A model generated the notes under the pieces. It made no database searches. It saw only the letters and a program-made list of their open reading frames with translations, and had not been told where the DNA came from. Made by a program: the position numbers and the translations under genes. DNA of 64,000 nt from Sphingobium sp. WTD-1. Its GTDB lineage: Bacteria; Pseudomonadota; Alphaproteobacteria; Sphingomonadales; Sphingomonadaceae. Position 1 is the stretch's first letter. Each line of letters opens with the position of its first letter. Location of the stretch: assembly GCF_030128825.1 (NCBI RefSeq), contig NZ_CP119127.1:2108001-2172000 (forward strand), given 5' to 3'. Positions 33,910 to 42,387 of this stretch are shown piece after piece.

Positions 33910-34688
33910 TCGCACCCGGCTTCGCAGGCGTCGAGACGCAATTGTGGATCTGGCTGATCGCCATGATCCGCCCCGGTGCCGCCTTTCTGGCCGCGCCCGT
34001 CTTCGGTGCGCCCGCGATGCCGCTTCAGTTGCGCCTGATCCTGTCGCTCGCGCTCGGCATGGCCGCCCTCAACAGCGTCACCATCCAGTTGCCGCATGAT
34101 GGCGTCGCCAGTTTCGAAGGCGTGATGCTGGTTGCCGGCGAAGTGCTGACCGGCCTTGCCATGGGTTTTGCCGTGCAGATCGGCTACTCCGCCGCCTTCG
34201 TCGCGGGGGAGGCGATTGCCAACACCATGGGGCTGGGCTTTGCCGCGATGGTCGATCCGGGGTCGGGGCAGGGGACGCAGGCGGTCGGCCAGTTCCTGTC
34301 GATCCTCTCGACCTTCCTGCTGCTGGCGATGGACGGCCATCTGCTGCTCGTCAGCTTCGTGGTGCAGAGCTACAAGGCGCTGCCGCCGGGCGCGGCGATG
34401 CTTAGCAATGATGCGGTCTGGCACATGATCCAGTTTGGCGGTTCGCTGCTGGGCGCCGGGGTGACGATCGCGCTGCCGGTCGGCTTTGCGCTGGTGCTGG
34501 TGCAGATCGTCATGGGCATGCTGGCACGCACCGCGCCCGCGCTCAACCTGTTCGCCGTCGGCATGCCGATGGCGGTGATGGCGGGGCTGGTGCTGCTGGC
34601 GATGGCGGTGCCGGTGATGGGCGAGGGGATCACCATCGCGCTCAAGTCGGGGCTGGAACAGGCCCGCGCCATCTCGGAAGGACGCTGA
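33906..34688 (+). CDS. fliR: Flagellar export gate protein FliR
   Basis: FliR is the single-copy subunit that closes the export pore. The ATG at 33906 overlaps the fliQ stop and gives 260 residues with six membrane segments. Conserved stretches are MIRPGAAFLAAPVFGAPAMP (near residue 20) and GFAVQIGYSAAFVAGEAIAN followed by TMGLGFAAMVDP. It is followed by flhB after three bases. Confidence 0.94.
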   Translation: MIAPGFAGVETQLWIWLIAMIRPGAAFLAAPVFGAPAMPLQLRLILSLALGMAALNSVTIQLPHDGVASFEGVMLVAGEVLTGLAMGFAVQIGYSAAFVAGEAIANTMGLGFAAMVDPGSGQGTQAVGQFLSILSTFLLLAMDGHLLLVSFVVQSYKALPPGAAMLSNDAVWHMIQFGGSLLGAGVTIALPVGFALVLVQIVMGMLARTAPALNLFAVGMPMAVMAGLVLLAMAVPVMGEGITIALKSGLEQARAISEGR

Positions 34689-34691
34689 GCC

Positions 34692-35828
34692 ATGGCGGGC
34701 GGATCCGAGGGCGGCGAAAAGACCGAGAAACCGACACAGAAGAAATTGCAGGATGCCGCCAAGGAAGGCGATATCCTTCAGTCCCGCGAACTGGGGACGG
34801 CGCTGGTGGTGATGGCCGGCATCGGCTGGCTGGCGGTTGCCGGGCCGGGCCTGATCGATGCGCTGTCGGGCATGCTGACGCGGGCCCTGCGCTTCGGGCG
34901 CGAGGATATCGTCAACTTCTCGCCGGTGACGCGTGGCACCGGCCTGCTGGCGGATATCGCGCTGCCGGTGGGGGGCGTATTGCTCGCGACCTTCTTTGCC
35001 GCGATCGCGGCGCCGGCCCTGCTCGGTTCGCTGGGCTTCCGTCCCGGCGCCTTCAAGCCCAAGGCGTCGAAGATGAACCCGGCTTCGGGTCTCAAGCGCA
35101 TGTTCGGCGCGCAGGGGCTGATCGAACTGGTCAAGTCGATCGCCAAGGTGGGGCTGCTGGGGGCGGTCGGCTTCTGGATGATCTGGGACCGGCTGACCGC
35201 GATCATCGGCCTGGGCAAGGCGGGGGTCGGCAATGCGATCAGCGACCTTGGCAATATGTTCATCCTCGTCTGTCTGGTGATGGCGGGCGGGCTGTTCGTG
35301 ATCGCCGGCATCGACGTGCCGATGCAGATTTTCCAGCGCGGCAAGCGGCTGGGCATGAGCAAGCAGGACATCAAGGACGAGCATAAGGAAAGCGAAGGCT
35401 CGCCCGAACTCAAGGGGCAGATCCGTCGGCGCCAGTTCGAGGTGCTGAACGGGTCGACACGGCAGGCGGTGGCGGAAGCCAGCGTCATCATCACCAACCC
35501 GACCCATTTCGCGGTGGCACTGCGCTACCGGCCCGGCGTGGACGCGGCGCCGGTCGTGGTCGCGCGCGGCTGTGACGCGATCGCGGCCTCGATCCGCGAA
35601 CTGGCTGAGGATCATGGCGTGTCGGTGCTGCAATATCCCGAACTGGCGCGTGCCATCTACTTCACCTCGCGCGCTGGCGAGATCGTCAATGAAGGCCTCT
35701 ACATGGCGGTGGCGACGGTGCTGGCCTTTGTCTTCCGGGTCGAGAACAAGATGGCGACGGAAATGGACCGTCCGTTCATTACCGTGCCCGAAGATCTGCG
35801 TTTCGATCCGGATGGAAAGAAATTGTAG
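34692..35828 (+). CDS. flhB: Flagellar export switch protein FlhB
   Basis: FlhB controls the switch from hook to filament substrates. The 378-residue protein has the basic N-terminus (GGEKTEKPTQKKLQDAAKEG), four membrane segments and the autocleavage site NPTH at Asn269-His272 in VIITNPTHFAVALRY. The C-terminal fragment is complete. It is the last gene of the activator-fliE...flhB run; the next gene has its own promoter. FliK is its partner. Confidence 0.97.
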   Translation: MAGGSEGGEKTEKPTQKKLQDAAKEGDILQSRELGTALVVMAGIGWLAVAGPGLIDALSGMLTRALRFGREDIVNFSPVTRGTGLLADIALPVGGVLLATFFAAIAAPALLGSLGFRPGAFKPKASKMNPASGLKRMFGAQGLIELVKSIAKVGLLGAVGFWMIWDRLTAIIGLGKAGVGNAISDLGNMFILVCLVMAGGLFVIAGIDVPMQIFQRGKRLGMSKQDIKDEHKESEGSPELKGQIRRRQFEVLNGSTRQAVAEASVIITNPTHFAVALRYRPGVDAAPVVVARGCDAIAASIRELAEDHGVSVLQYPELARAIYFTSRAGEIVNEGLYMAVATVLAFVFRVENKMATEMDRPFITVPEDLRFDPDGKKL

Positions 35829-35879
35829 AGAATTTGCTGATACTTGGCGGTTGATCGAAGAATTAGGGCGATGGTGAAT

Positions 35880-35906
35880 TAAAGTTTAGCCACGCCTGTC
35901 CGTATT
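35880..35906 (+). promoter_or_regulatory. Sigma-28-type promoter of the unknown gene at 35939
   Basis: TAAA (35880-35883), 15 bases, TCCGTATT (35899-35906). Both boxes and the spacing are identical to the motAB site. It lies 33 bases before the ATG at 35939. Confidence 0.65.
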
Positions 35907-35938
35907 CTGTTTACGGGGACGCATTAGGATGGTGCGTC

Positions 35939-36418
35939 ATGAACGAGTATCTTTCGCGCAGCGAGATTTCGCCAGTGGATCGGAGCGTGGTTCGCGCGTC
36001 GGTGCCGGCTGCGGCCGTTCAACCGGTCGCGGCATCGGACACGGCGACCGGGCAGCGCGACATGTCCGCCAGCGATGCGCGCCGGCGAGATGATTTTGCG
36101 ACCGATGTCGCCACGGTCGATGAAGATGCTGCGGGTGCGGCAGAATATGCGCGCGTCCATGCGCGCATCGCTGACATTCTGGCGGATATGCGGGCCGGGC
36201 AGAATGACCTGTCCGTGGATGGCGCGGCAGCGGCCGTCCAGTCGATGATGCCCCAACCCTTCATCTACATCCCCTTGCCGCCCGCCACACGCGAAGCGGT
36301 GGAGCAGGCGGCGGATCTCGCCAAGCGGATCGCCCAGCAGGCGAGCTATGCCTATGCCGCCCAGGCGCATGTCGCGCGCGGGACCGTCGACCAGATCCTG
36401 TCCGCATCGGCGATCTGA
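35939..36418 (+). CDS. Unknown protein, probable late flagellar gene
   Basis: I do not recognise this 159-residue protein. It has no signal peptide, membrane helix or cysteine. The first 55 residues are polar and Ala/Val/Ser rich, probably disordered, and the rest is predicted helical around a proline-rich segment (MMPQPFIYIPLPPATREAVE, about 102-121), with an Ala-rich helix at the end. The gene sits alone between flhB and fliD, has its own sigma-28-type promoter and a hairpin behind it. This makes it a candidate late flagellar protein such as an exported factor, chaperone or motor regulator; the function is open. Confidence 0.7.
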   Translation: MNEYLSRSEISPVDRSVVRASVPAAAVQPVAASDTATGQRDMSASDARRRDDFATDVATVDEDAAGAAEYARVHARIADILADMRAGQNDLSVDGAAAAVQSMMPQPFIYIPLPPATREAVEQAADLAKRIAQQASYAYAAQAHVARGTVDQILSASAI

Positions 36419-36428
36419 TCGGCGCCGT

Positions 36429-36449
36429 GCCCGCTTTTTTGCGGGCTTT
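36429..36449 (+). terminator. Hairpin with T-run after the gene at 35939
   Basis: GCCCGC (36429-36434), six-base loop of T, GCGGGC (36441-36446), then TTT. It separates the unknown gene from the fliD promoter; the short T-run makes it a moderate terminator. Confidence 0.6.
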
Positions 36450-36472
36450 GCCATCAGCTTGAAAATCATTCC

Positions 36473-36499
36473 TAAACATCTTCGCGCTACGGCCGTTCT
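36473..36499 (+). promoter_or_regulatory. Sigma-28-type promoter of fliD-fliS
   Basis: TAAA (36473-36476), 15 bases, GCCGTTCT (36492-36499), the same boxes as before the second stator pair. It lies 20 bases before the fliD ATG at 36520. Confidence 0.75.
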
Positions 36500-36519
36500 C
36501 TCATTTGAAAGGACGGGCC

Positions 36520-37932
36520 ATGGCAACGACGACGACATCGGTAGGGAGCAGCATCCTGTCGGCGCTGGGTGCCAATTCGGGCATCGATACGGGGGCGCTC
36601 GTTACCAGCCTGGTCAGCGCGACCCGCGACCCGCGCCAGTCCGCCATCACCACCCAGCAGACGACCAACAATGCCCGTATTTCGGCGCTGGCATCGGCCA
36701 TCAGTTCGCTCGACACCTTCGCTGATGCGCTCACCAGTGTCCTGTCGGGTGCCGAATATACCGGTACGCCCAATTCGACCAACACTGGCATTGCGTCGGT
36801 CAGCCTGCTGAGCGGCGGCACGCCGACCGGCATGCCGGCGCAGTTGGTGGTGAAGTCGCTTGCGACCGCCCGCATCTTCGCCTCGACCTCGACCAGTGGC
36901 GCGACCAGCAGCACGGCGGTCGGCACCGGATCGCTCACCATCACGACGGCTGGCGGCAAGACCGCGACGATCACGGTCGATTCGAGCAATAACAGTTTCT
37001 CCGGCCTGGCTTCGGCGATCAACGCGGCCGACATTGGCGTGACCGCGAGCGTCGTCACCGATGCGCAGGGCACGCGGCTGGTGTTCAAGGGCGAAACCGG
37101 CGCGGCCAACGATTTCACCATCACCAGCTCGGCCAACAGCTCGACCAGCGTCCTTGCCGGCCTCAACAGCAGTGCGATGACGTCGACGTCGGACCCGGCC
37201 AATGCGAAGATCACGCTTGACGGCACCGACTATGAATATGCCAGCAACACCATCGACGATGCGATCCCCTATCTGCGGATCGAACTGACGGCGGCGGACG
37301 TGAACAGCACGGTCAACCTGACCATGACCCAGCCGACCGCGACGATGAAGGATCTGCTGCAGGAGTTTGTCGACGCCTATAATACGCTGATGAAGGCGCT
37401 GAACACGTCGACCTCGACCGGTACGGATTCGTCGACCGCGGGCGTACTCAATGGCGTGTCAGCGGTGCGCGACATGAAGTCGCAGCTCTCGAAGATCACC
37501 TCGACCCAGCTGGCTTCGACCGGCAGCTACAAGACGCTGGCCGATATCGGCATCGGGACCAATCGCGACGGCACGCTGACGCTTAACACCGACACGCTGG
37601 ACAAGGCGCTGGCCGCCGACCCGGCGGGCATCACCAAGATGCTCAATCCCGCCAAGTCGACCGCCGACAATCTGGGCCTATCGGGCCTGATGGACAGCGT
37701 GCGCGACAATATCGAGCTGGAAAACGGCCCGATCAAGGCGGCGCAGGACCGTTATGAGAAGCTGGCCGACAGCCTGACCGAACAGCTCGAAAAGCTGGAC
37801 GAGGACATGGCCGACTATGAGACGCGCCTGACTTCCATCTATTCGGCAATGCAGACCAAGCTGTCTGCGCTCAACGCAACCCAAAGCTATCTCCAGCAGC
37901 AGATCGATGCCTGGAACAAGAGTGACAGTTAA
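36520..37932 (+). CDS. fliD: Flagellar filament cap protein FliD (HAP2)
   Basis: FliD caps the filament and folds incoming flagellin. The ATG at 36520, eight bases after AAAGGA, gives 470 residues. The N-terminus SILSALGANSGIDTGALVTS matches the FliD start (GLGSGLD-type motif), and the C-terminal coiled coil (KLADSLTEQLEKLDEDMADY, then LTSIYSAMQTKLSALNATQS) is typical. The middle is Thr/Ser rich. It is followed by fliS after 17 bases. Confidence 0.93.
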   Translation: MATTTTSVGSSILSALGANSGIDTGALVTSLVSATRDPRQSAITTQQTTNNARISALASAISSLDTFADALTSVLSGAEYTGTPNSTNTGIASVSLLSGGTPTGMPAQLVVKSLATARIFASTSTSGATSSTAVGTGSLTITTAGGKTATITVDSSNNSFSGLASAINAADIGVTASVVTDAQGTRLVFKGETGAANDFTITSSANSSTSVLAGLNSSAMTSTSDPANAKITLDGTDYEYASNTIDDAIPYLRIELTAADVNSTVNLTMTQPTATMKDLLQEFVDAYNTLMKALNTSTSTGTDSSTAGVLNGVSAVRDMKSQLSKITSTQLASTGSYKTLADIGIGTNRDGTLTLNTDTLDKALAADPAGITKMLNPAKSTADNLGLSGLMDSVRDNIELENGPIKAAQDRYEKLADSLTEQLEKLDEDMADYETRLTSIYSAMQTKLSALNATQSYLQQQIDAWNKSDS

Positions 37933-37949
37933 TCGGGGACTTAGAAAAC

Positions 37950-38351
37950 ATGTTCTATAATCACAGCTTTGCGGGTTCGGCAGCGGCACGGCGCTATGCG
38001 GCGGTGCATTCTGGCAGCCGGATCGAGGGCGCCACGCCCCACGCGCTGGTCAAGATCCTGTTCGACGAACTGCTGATCGCGCTCGATGCCACGGCGCTGG
38101 CCGAACGCAATGGCGACCGGTTGAAGGTATCCGACAAGCAGGCACGGGCCATGTCGATCCTGTTCGCGCTGGAAGCCAGCCTGGACTTCGACAAGGGCGG
38201 AGAAGTCGCCACCGGTCTGGCGCGTATCTATCGCGAAGCTCGCCGCCTGTTGCTGGTCAGCGCCAAGGAACATGATGCCGAACCGGTCGAGCGCGCGCGC
38301 GCGATGGTTGGCGAGATTGCCGATGCCTGGAACCAGATCGGCCAGCCCTGA
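37950..38351 (+). CDS. fliS: Flagellin export chaperone FliS
   Basis: FliS binds the C-terminus of flagellin in the cytoplasm to prevent early polymerisation. The 133-residue helical protein contains the family segment ATPHALVKILFDELLIALDA (about residues 28-47) and the aromatic N-terminus (MFYNHSFAGSAAARRYAAVH). Standard FliS proteins carry a Y-x-x-x-x-x-x-T-A start, only loosely kept here. It shares the fliD promoter. No fliT gene follows. Confidence 0.88.
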   Translation: MFYNHSFAGSAAARRYAAVHSGSRIEGATPHALVKILFDELLIALDATALAERNGDRLKVSDKQARAMSILFALEASLDFDKGGEVATGLARIYREARRLLLVSAKEHDAEPVERARAMVGEIADAWNQIGQP

Positions 38352-38514
38352 AGATCAGTCCAGGTCGACCTGACTGGCCCGGTTGCGGGGTTGCACCCCC
38401 TTCCGGCCGTCTGTATAGGCGGCACTCGCACAAGGGCGGCCCGGCGGGGGTCGCCTTTTTGCGTTATATCCAATGCGCACGGACGCGCAGCATCAACCCA
38501 GAAAGGGAAGGCAC
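38352..38514 (+). other. Gap between fliS and argD with a possible terminator
   Basis: No gene is seen in these 163 bases. A GC-rich imperfect hairpin (about 38429-38457) followed by TTTTT (38456-38460) may end the fliDS transcript. No attenuator or riboswitch was recognised before argD. Confidence 0.4.
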
Positions 38515-39711
38515 ATGTCGATTACGCCGCTCATGCCCGTTTACCCCCGGTGCGATGTGCGTCCGGTCCGAGGCGAGGGCTGCTACCTGATCGGGGAGCG
38601 CGGCGAGCGCTATCTCGACTTTGCCAGCGGCATCGCCGTCAATCTGCTGGGCCATGGCCACCCCAAGCTGGTGAAGACCATTGCCGATCAGGCTGCGACG
38701 CTGATGCATATCTCCAACCTCTACGGTTCGCCGCTGGGGGAGGAATTTGCGCAGAAGCTGGTCGATAACAGCTTTGCCGATACCGTCTTCTTCACCAACT
38801 CGGGTGCCGAAGCGGTCGAGTGCGCGATCAAGACCGCGCGCCGCTATCACTATGCCAATGGTGAAGCGCACCGGCACAAGATCATCAGCTTCGACAACGC
38901 CTTCCACGGCCGCACGCTGGGCACCATTTCGGCGACCAGCCAGCCCAAGATGCGCGATGGATTCGAGCCGCTGCTGCCCGGTTTCCAGGTCGTGCCCTTC
39001 AACGATCTCGACGCGGCGCTGGCGGCGATCGACGACAACACCGCCGGCTTCCTTCTGGAACCGGTGCAGGGTGAGGGCGGCGTCACTCCGGCGACCCAGG
39101 AATTCCTGGCCGGCCTGCGCAATGCCTGCGACGAGCATGGCCTGCTGCTGATCCTGGACGAGGTGCAGTGCGGCTATGCCCGTACCGGCAGCTTCTTCGC
39201 CCATGAACAATATGGCGTGACGCCGGACATCATGGCCGTGGCCAAGGGCATCGGCGCGGGCTTCCCGCTCGGCGCCTGCCTCGCCACCGAGGAAGCGGCC
39301 AAGGGCATGGTGTTCGGCACCCATGGCTCCACCTATGGCGGCAACCCGCTCGCCATGGCGGTGGGCATCGCGGTGCTGGAAGAGGTGCTGGCCGATGGTT
39401 TTCTGGACCATGTGACGGCGATGGGTGCGCGCCTACGCTCTGCCCTGGAGCAGATGATTCCGAACCATGACGACATGTTCGAGGATGTGCGCGGCATGGG
39501 GCTGATGCTGGGCGTCAAGATGAAGGACGCCTATGACGCGCGCGCCTTTGTCGGCCATCTGCGCGACCATCATGGCTTCCTGTCGGTGTCGGCGGGCCAG
39601 AATGTGCTGCGCATCCTGCCGCCGCTCGTCATCGACGAAAGCCACATTGCCGAGTGCATCGAGAAGATTTCCGCCGGTGCGCGGAGCTTCGCGGACGCCA
39701 AGGCGGCCTGA
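38515..39711 (+). CDS. argD: Acetylornithine/succinyldiaminopimelate aminotransferase ArgD
   Basis: ArgD transfers an amino group from glutamate to N-acetylglutamate semialdehyde in arginine synthesis (and often to the lysine-pathway intermediate). The ATG at 38515 follows GGGAAGG and gives 398 residues. Class-III aminotransferase features are clear: FFTNSGAEAVECAIKTARRY, the LILDEVQCGYARTG block and the PLP lysine (Lys244) in AVAKGIGAGFPLGA. It is followed by argF, with a palindromic repeat in between. Confidence 0.95.
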   Translation: MSITPLMPVYPRCDVRPVRGEGCYLIGERGERYLDFASGIAVNLLGHGHPKLVKTIADQAATLMHISNLYGSPLGEEFAQKLVDNSFADTVFFTNSGAEAVECAIKTARRYHYANGEAHRHKIISFDNAFHGRTLGTISATSQPKMRDGFEPLLPGFQVVPFNDLDAALAAIDDNTAGFLLEPVQGEGGVTPATQEFLAGLRNACDEHGLLLILDEVQCGYARTGSFFAHEQYGVTPDIMAVAKGIGAGFPLGACLATEEAAKGMVFGTHGSTYGGNPLAMAVGIAVLEEVLADGFLDHVTAMGARLRSALEQMIPNHDDMFEDVRGMGLMLGVKMKDAYDARAFVGHLRDHHGFLSVSAGQNVLRILPPLVIDESHIAECIEKISAGARSFADAKAA

Positions 39712-39723
39712 CCATATATTGCC

Positions 39724-39825
39724 CCGTTCGTGCTGAGTAGGGGCTGAGCAACGTCGAAGCCCCGTATCGAAGCATCCTTCGATACGCCATTTCGACTTCG
39801 CTCAATGGCTACTCAGGACGAACGG
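39724..39825. repeat. Palindromic intergenic repeat (REP-like) between argD and argF
   Basis: A 102-base imperfect palindrome. The outer arms are CCGTTCGT-x-CTGAGTAG and CTACTCAG-x-ACGAACGG, and the inner hairpin is GTATCGAAG-N4-CTTCGATAC. GTCGAA/TTCGAC arms pair between them. Such elements are dispersed in intergenic regions of sphingomonad and other alphaproteobacterial genomes. I saw only one copy in this window. Confidence 0.85.
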
Positions 39826-39850
39826 TGGTTGGAAGCGGGGAAAACTTCCA

Positions 39851-40777
39851 GTGACCAAGCATTTCCTGAATCTCACCGATGCGGGCGGCGACGCGATCGC
39901 CGCGATGATCGCTGACGCCATCGACCGCAAGGCGGCACGCGCGGGCAAGCCCAAGGGCTGGGGCGACGCCGATGCGCCGCTCGCCGGTCACACGCTGGCG
40001 ATGATCTTCGAAAAGAACAGCACGCGCACCCGCGTCAGCTTCGACATGGCGATCCGCCAGCTGGGCGGCAATTCGCTGATCCTGGACGGCGCGACCAGTC
40101 AGTTGGGACGCGGCGAGACCGTCGCCGACACGGCGCGCGTGCTCAGCCGCATGGCCGACGTGATCATGATCCGCACCGACGATCATGCCAAGATCGAGGA
40201 AATGGCGGAATATGCCAGCGTCCCGGTCATCAATGGCCTGACCGACCTGTCACATCCCTGCCAGATCGTCGCCGACCTGCTGACCGTGGTCGAACATGGC
40301 CTGGCGTTGCCGGGCAGCCAATGGGCTTGGCTGGGCGACGGCAACAACGTCCTCCACTCGATCGTCGAGGCGGCGGGCCTGATGAAGTTCGACGTGCGCA
40401 TGGGCATCCCTGAGGGCTATGATCCCGATCCGTCCTTTGCCACCGCAGCGCAGGCAGCGGGTTCGACCATCACCCTGACTCGCGACGCGGCGCAGGCCGT
40501 GGCCGGCGCCGACGTCGTGGTCACCGACACCTGGATCTCCATGGGCCAGGCCCATGCCGAGGCGAAGCTGGCGGCGATGATGCCCTATCAGGTGACGCCG
40601 GAACTGATGGCGGGCGCCAAGGCGGACGCCAAATTCCTCCACTGCCTGCCCGCCCATCGCGGCGAGGAAGTGGTCGAGGCGGTGATCGACGGTCCGCAGT
40701 CGCTGATCTGGGACGAGGCGGAGAACCGCATCCATGCCCAGAAGTCGGTTCTGCTCTGGGCGCTTGGAAAGCTGTAA
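39851..40777 (+). CDS. argF: Ornithine carbamoyltransferase ArgF
   Basis: ArgF converts ornithine and carbamoyl phosphate to citrulline. The 308-residue protein starts with GTG and has the carbamoyl-phosphate motif STRT (residues 57-60 in [13 protein letters not shown]), the HPCQ motif ([14 protein letters not shown]), and the ornithine-side [11 protein letters not shown] near the C-terminus. Length is normal. It stands 139 bases behind argD and probably shares its transcript through the intervening palindrome. Confidence 0.96.
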   Translation: MTKHFLNLTDAGGDAIAAMIADAIDRKAARAGKPKGWGDADAPLAGHTLAMIFEKNSTRTRVSFDMAIRQLGGNSLILDGATSQLGRGETVADTARVLSRMADVIMIRTDDHAKIEEMAEYASVPVINGLTDLSHPCQIVADLLTVVEHGLALPGSQWAWLGDGNNVLHSIVEAAGLMKFDVRMGIPEGYDPDPSFATAAQAAGSTITLTRDAAQAVAGADVVVTDTWISMGQAHAEAKLAAMMPYQVTPELMAGAKADAKFLHCLPAHRGEEVVEAVIDGPQSLIWDEAENRIHAQKSVLLWALGKL

Positions 40778-40826
40778 GCTCACCCTATATTCGGGCGAAA
40801 TTTTCCGTTCGCCCTGAAAGATGACG

Positions 40827-40862
40827 GGGCCTGTCCTGCGCTGGGAAGCGGAGGACAGGCCC
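40827..40862. terminator. Strong hairpin between argF and hslO
   Basis: Perfect 11-base stem GGGCCTGTCCT / AGGACAGGCCC (40827-40837 and 40852-40862) with a 14-base loop. A smaller GGGCGAA/TTCGCCC hairpin precedes it (about 40794-40815). No T-run follows, so its termination efficiency is uncertain. Confidence 0.5.
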
Positions 40863-40900
40863 TCGCGGCTTTCGGGGCGGGTGGATCGGAAGGAAATATC

Positions 40901-41806
40901 GTGACCAGTTCCAATGTCGATCAGGCTCTTGGCTTCACCATCCCCTCGCGCCATGTGCGTGGCCGTTTCGTGCGGCTGGGGCCGGTGCTGGACCAGGTGC
41001 TGTCCGCCCATGCCTATCCCCTGGCGATCGAGCGGGTGCTGGCGTCCTCGCTGGTGCTGGGCGCGCTGCTCGGCAGCCTGCTCAAGGATGCCGGCGGCCA
41101 ACTGACCCTGCAGGCGCAGACCGAAAATGGCGTCGTCAGCCTGCTGGTGGCTGACTACAAGGGTGGCGAACTGCGCGGCTATGCCAAGTTCGATGCCGAG
41201 CGGCTGGCGGAAATCGGCAGCGATCCGACCCTGTTCGGCCTGTTCGGCAAGGGCTATCTGGCGATCACCTTCGACCAGGCGGCGACCGGGGAGCGCTATC
41301 AGGGCATTGTGCCGCTGGACGGATCGTCGCTGGCCGAGGCGGCGGAGCATTATTTCTTCCAGTCCGAACAGATTCCCAGCATCGTCCAGATCGCGACCCG
41401 GCATGAGCCGGGCGAAGGCTGCGTCGCGGCGGGCCTGCTGCTCCAGCATCTGCCCGAGGGCGAAGTGGGGCGCGAGCGCCTGCATGTGCGCCACGATCAT
41501 CCCGAATGGGAACATGTGCAGGCACTGGCCGGCACGCTACGCGACGAGGAACTGACCGATCTCGACCTGCCGCTGACCGACATCGCCTGGCGTCTGTTCC
41601 ATGAGGAGGAAGAGGTGCGCGTCACCGAAACGACGGCGCTCGCCAAGGGCTGTCGCTGTGACCTTGCCCATATTCGCGATGTGATCGGCCGTTTCCCGGC
41701 GGACGAACGGGTGGCGATGGCGGACGAGAAGGGCATTGTCGGCGTCGATTGCGCCTTCTGCTCGCGGCTGTTCCCGCTCGCGCTGGACAGTTTCGTTACC
41801 CATTGA
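40901..41806 (+). CDS. hslO: Redox-regulated chaperone Hsp33
   Basis: Hsp33 is a cytoplasmic holdase switched on by oxidation and unfolding. The 301 residues include the N-terminal fold with VLGALLGSLLKDAGGQLTLQ and the C-terminal zinc site made of CRC (in KGCRCDL) and CAFC (in VDCAFCSRLF), the CxC...CxxC redox switch. The ORF starts with GTG after GGAAGGAAA. Length is typical. It stands as a single gene behind argF. Confidence 0.95.
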   Translation: MTSSNVDQALGFTIPSRHVRGRFVRLGPVLDQVLSAHAYPLAIERVLASSLVLGALLGSLLKDAGGQLTLQAQTENGVVSLLVADYKGGELRGYAKFDAERLAEIGSDPTLFGLFGKGYLAITFDQAATGERYQGIVPLDGSSLAEAAEHYFFQSEQIPSIVQIATRHEPGEGCVAAGLLLQHLPEGEVGRERLHVRHDHPEWEHVQALAGTLRDEELTDLDLPLTDIAWRLFHEEEEVRVTETTALAKGCRCDLAHIRDVIGRFPADERVAMADEKGIVGVDCAFCSRLFPLALDSFVTH

Positions 41807-41911
41807 AAGCCGGCGTGGGGCAATTGCGGCAGGGCCGTCCGTCCCGCGCTATCAAATTGCCGCAATTGCGCGGCACAACAGAATGAAGCATGGCGCCGCT
41901 CCCCGGCGCCA

Positions 41912-42340
41912 ATGGCAAGGTCTGGACGCAAGATGGCAAGGCTGGGGCTGCAGGCGCTTGGCGCCACGGCGGCAATGATGATGGCAAGCTGGGTCGGGGC
42001 GGCGAACGCGCCGCAACTGGCTGCGCTCGCCAAGCTGGAAACGGGCGAATGGGAATTGCGCCTGCGCGACGATCCGTCCGCGCCGCCCCGCCGCCTGTGC
42101 GTGACGATGCCGCATCAGTTGCTGGAGCCGGCCAATGCTGGCCCTGGCTGCAAGCGGTTCGTGGTCAGCGACGCGCCAGGCGCTGCCACCGTGACCTTCG
42201 ATTGCGGGGTGGCCGGCAATGCCCGCACCGACTTGCGCGTCGAAACGCCGCGCCTCATCCAGATACGATCGCAGGGGATCAGCGACGGCGCGCCCTTTTC
42301 CAACATGGTCGAAGGGCGCCATGTCGGGGCATGCCGCTGA
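41912..42340 (+). CDS. Secreted protein of unknown function (DUF3617-like)
   Basis: A 142-residue protein with an export signal; the second ATG (41933) gives a cleaner one (MARLGLQALGATAAMMMASW, cut after GAANA). The mature part has a small beta-rich domain starting with LETGEWELRLRDDP and two conserved-looking cysteines (RRLCVTM and AGPGCKRFVV) plus two more further on (FDCGV, GACR), suggesting two disulfides. The GEWE start and cysteine spacing recall DUF3617 periplasmic proteins. The role is unknown. Confidence 0.7.
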   Translation: MARSGRKMARLGLQALGATAAMMMASWVGAANAPQLAALAKLETGEWELRLRDDPSAPPRRLCVTMPHQLLEPANAGPGCKRFVVSDAPGAATVTFDCGVAGNARTDLRVETPRLIQIRSQGISDGAPFSNMVEGRHVGACR

Positions 42341-42387
42341 CCGGCAGCCCCCTTGCACTGCAACATAACGAGGTTTAGCGCAGCATC

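Noticed and set aside
32793..35633. 946-codon minus-strand frame opposite fliP to flhB
   Set aside because: Antisense shadow; the plus strand has five overlapping export genes with clear motifs.
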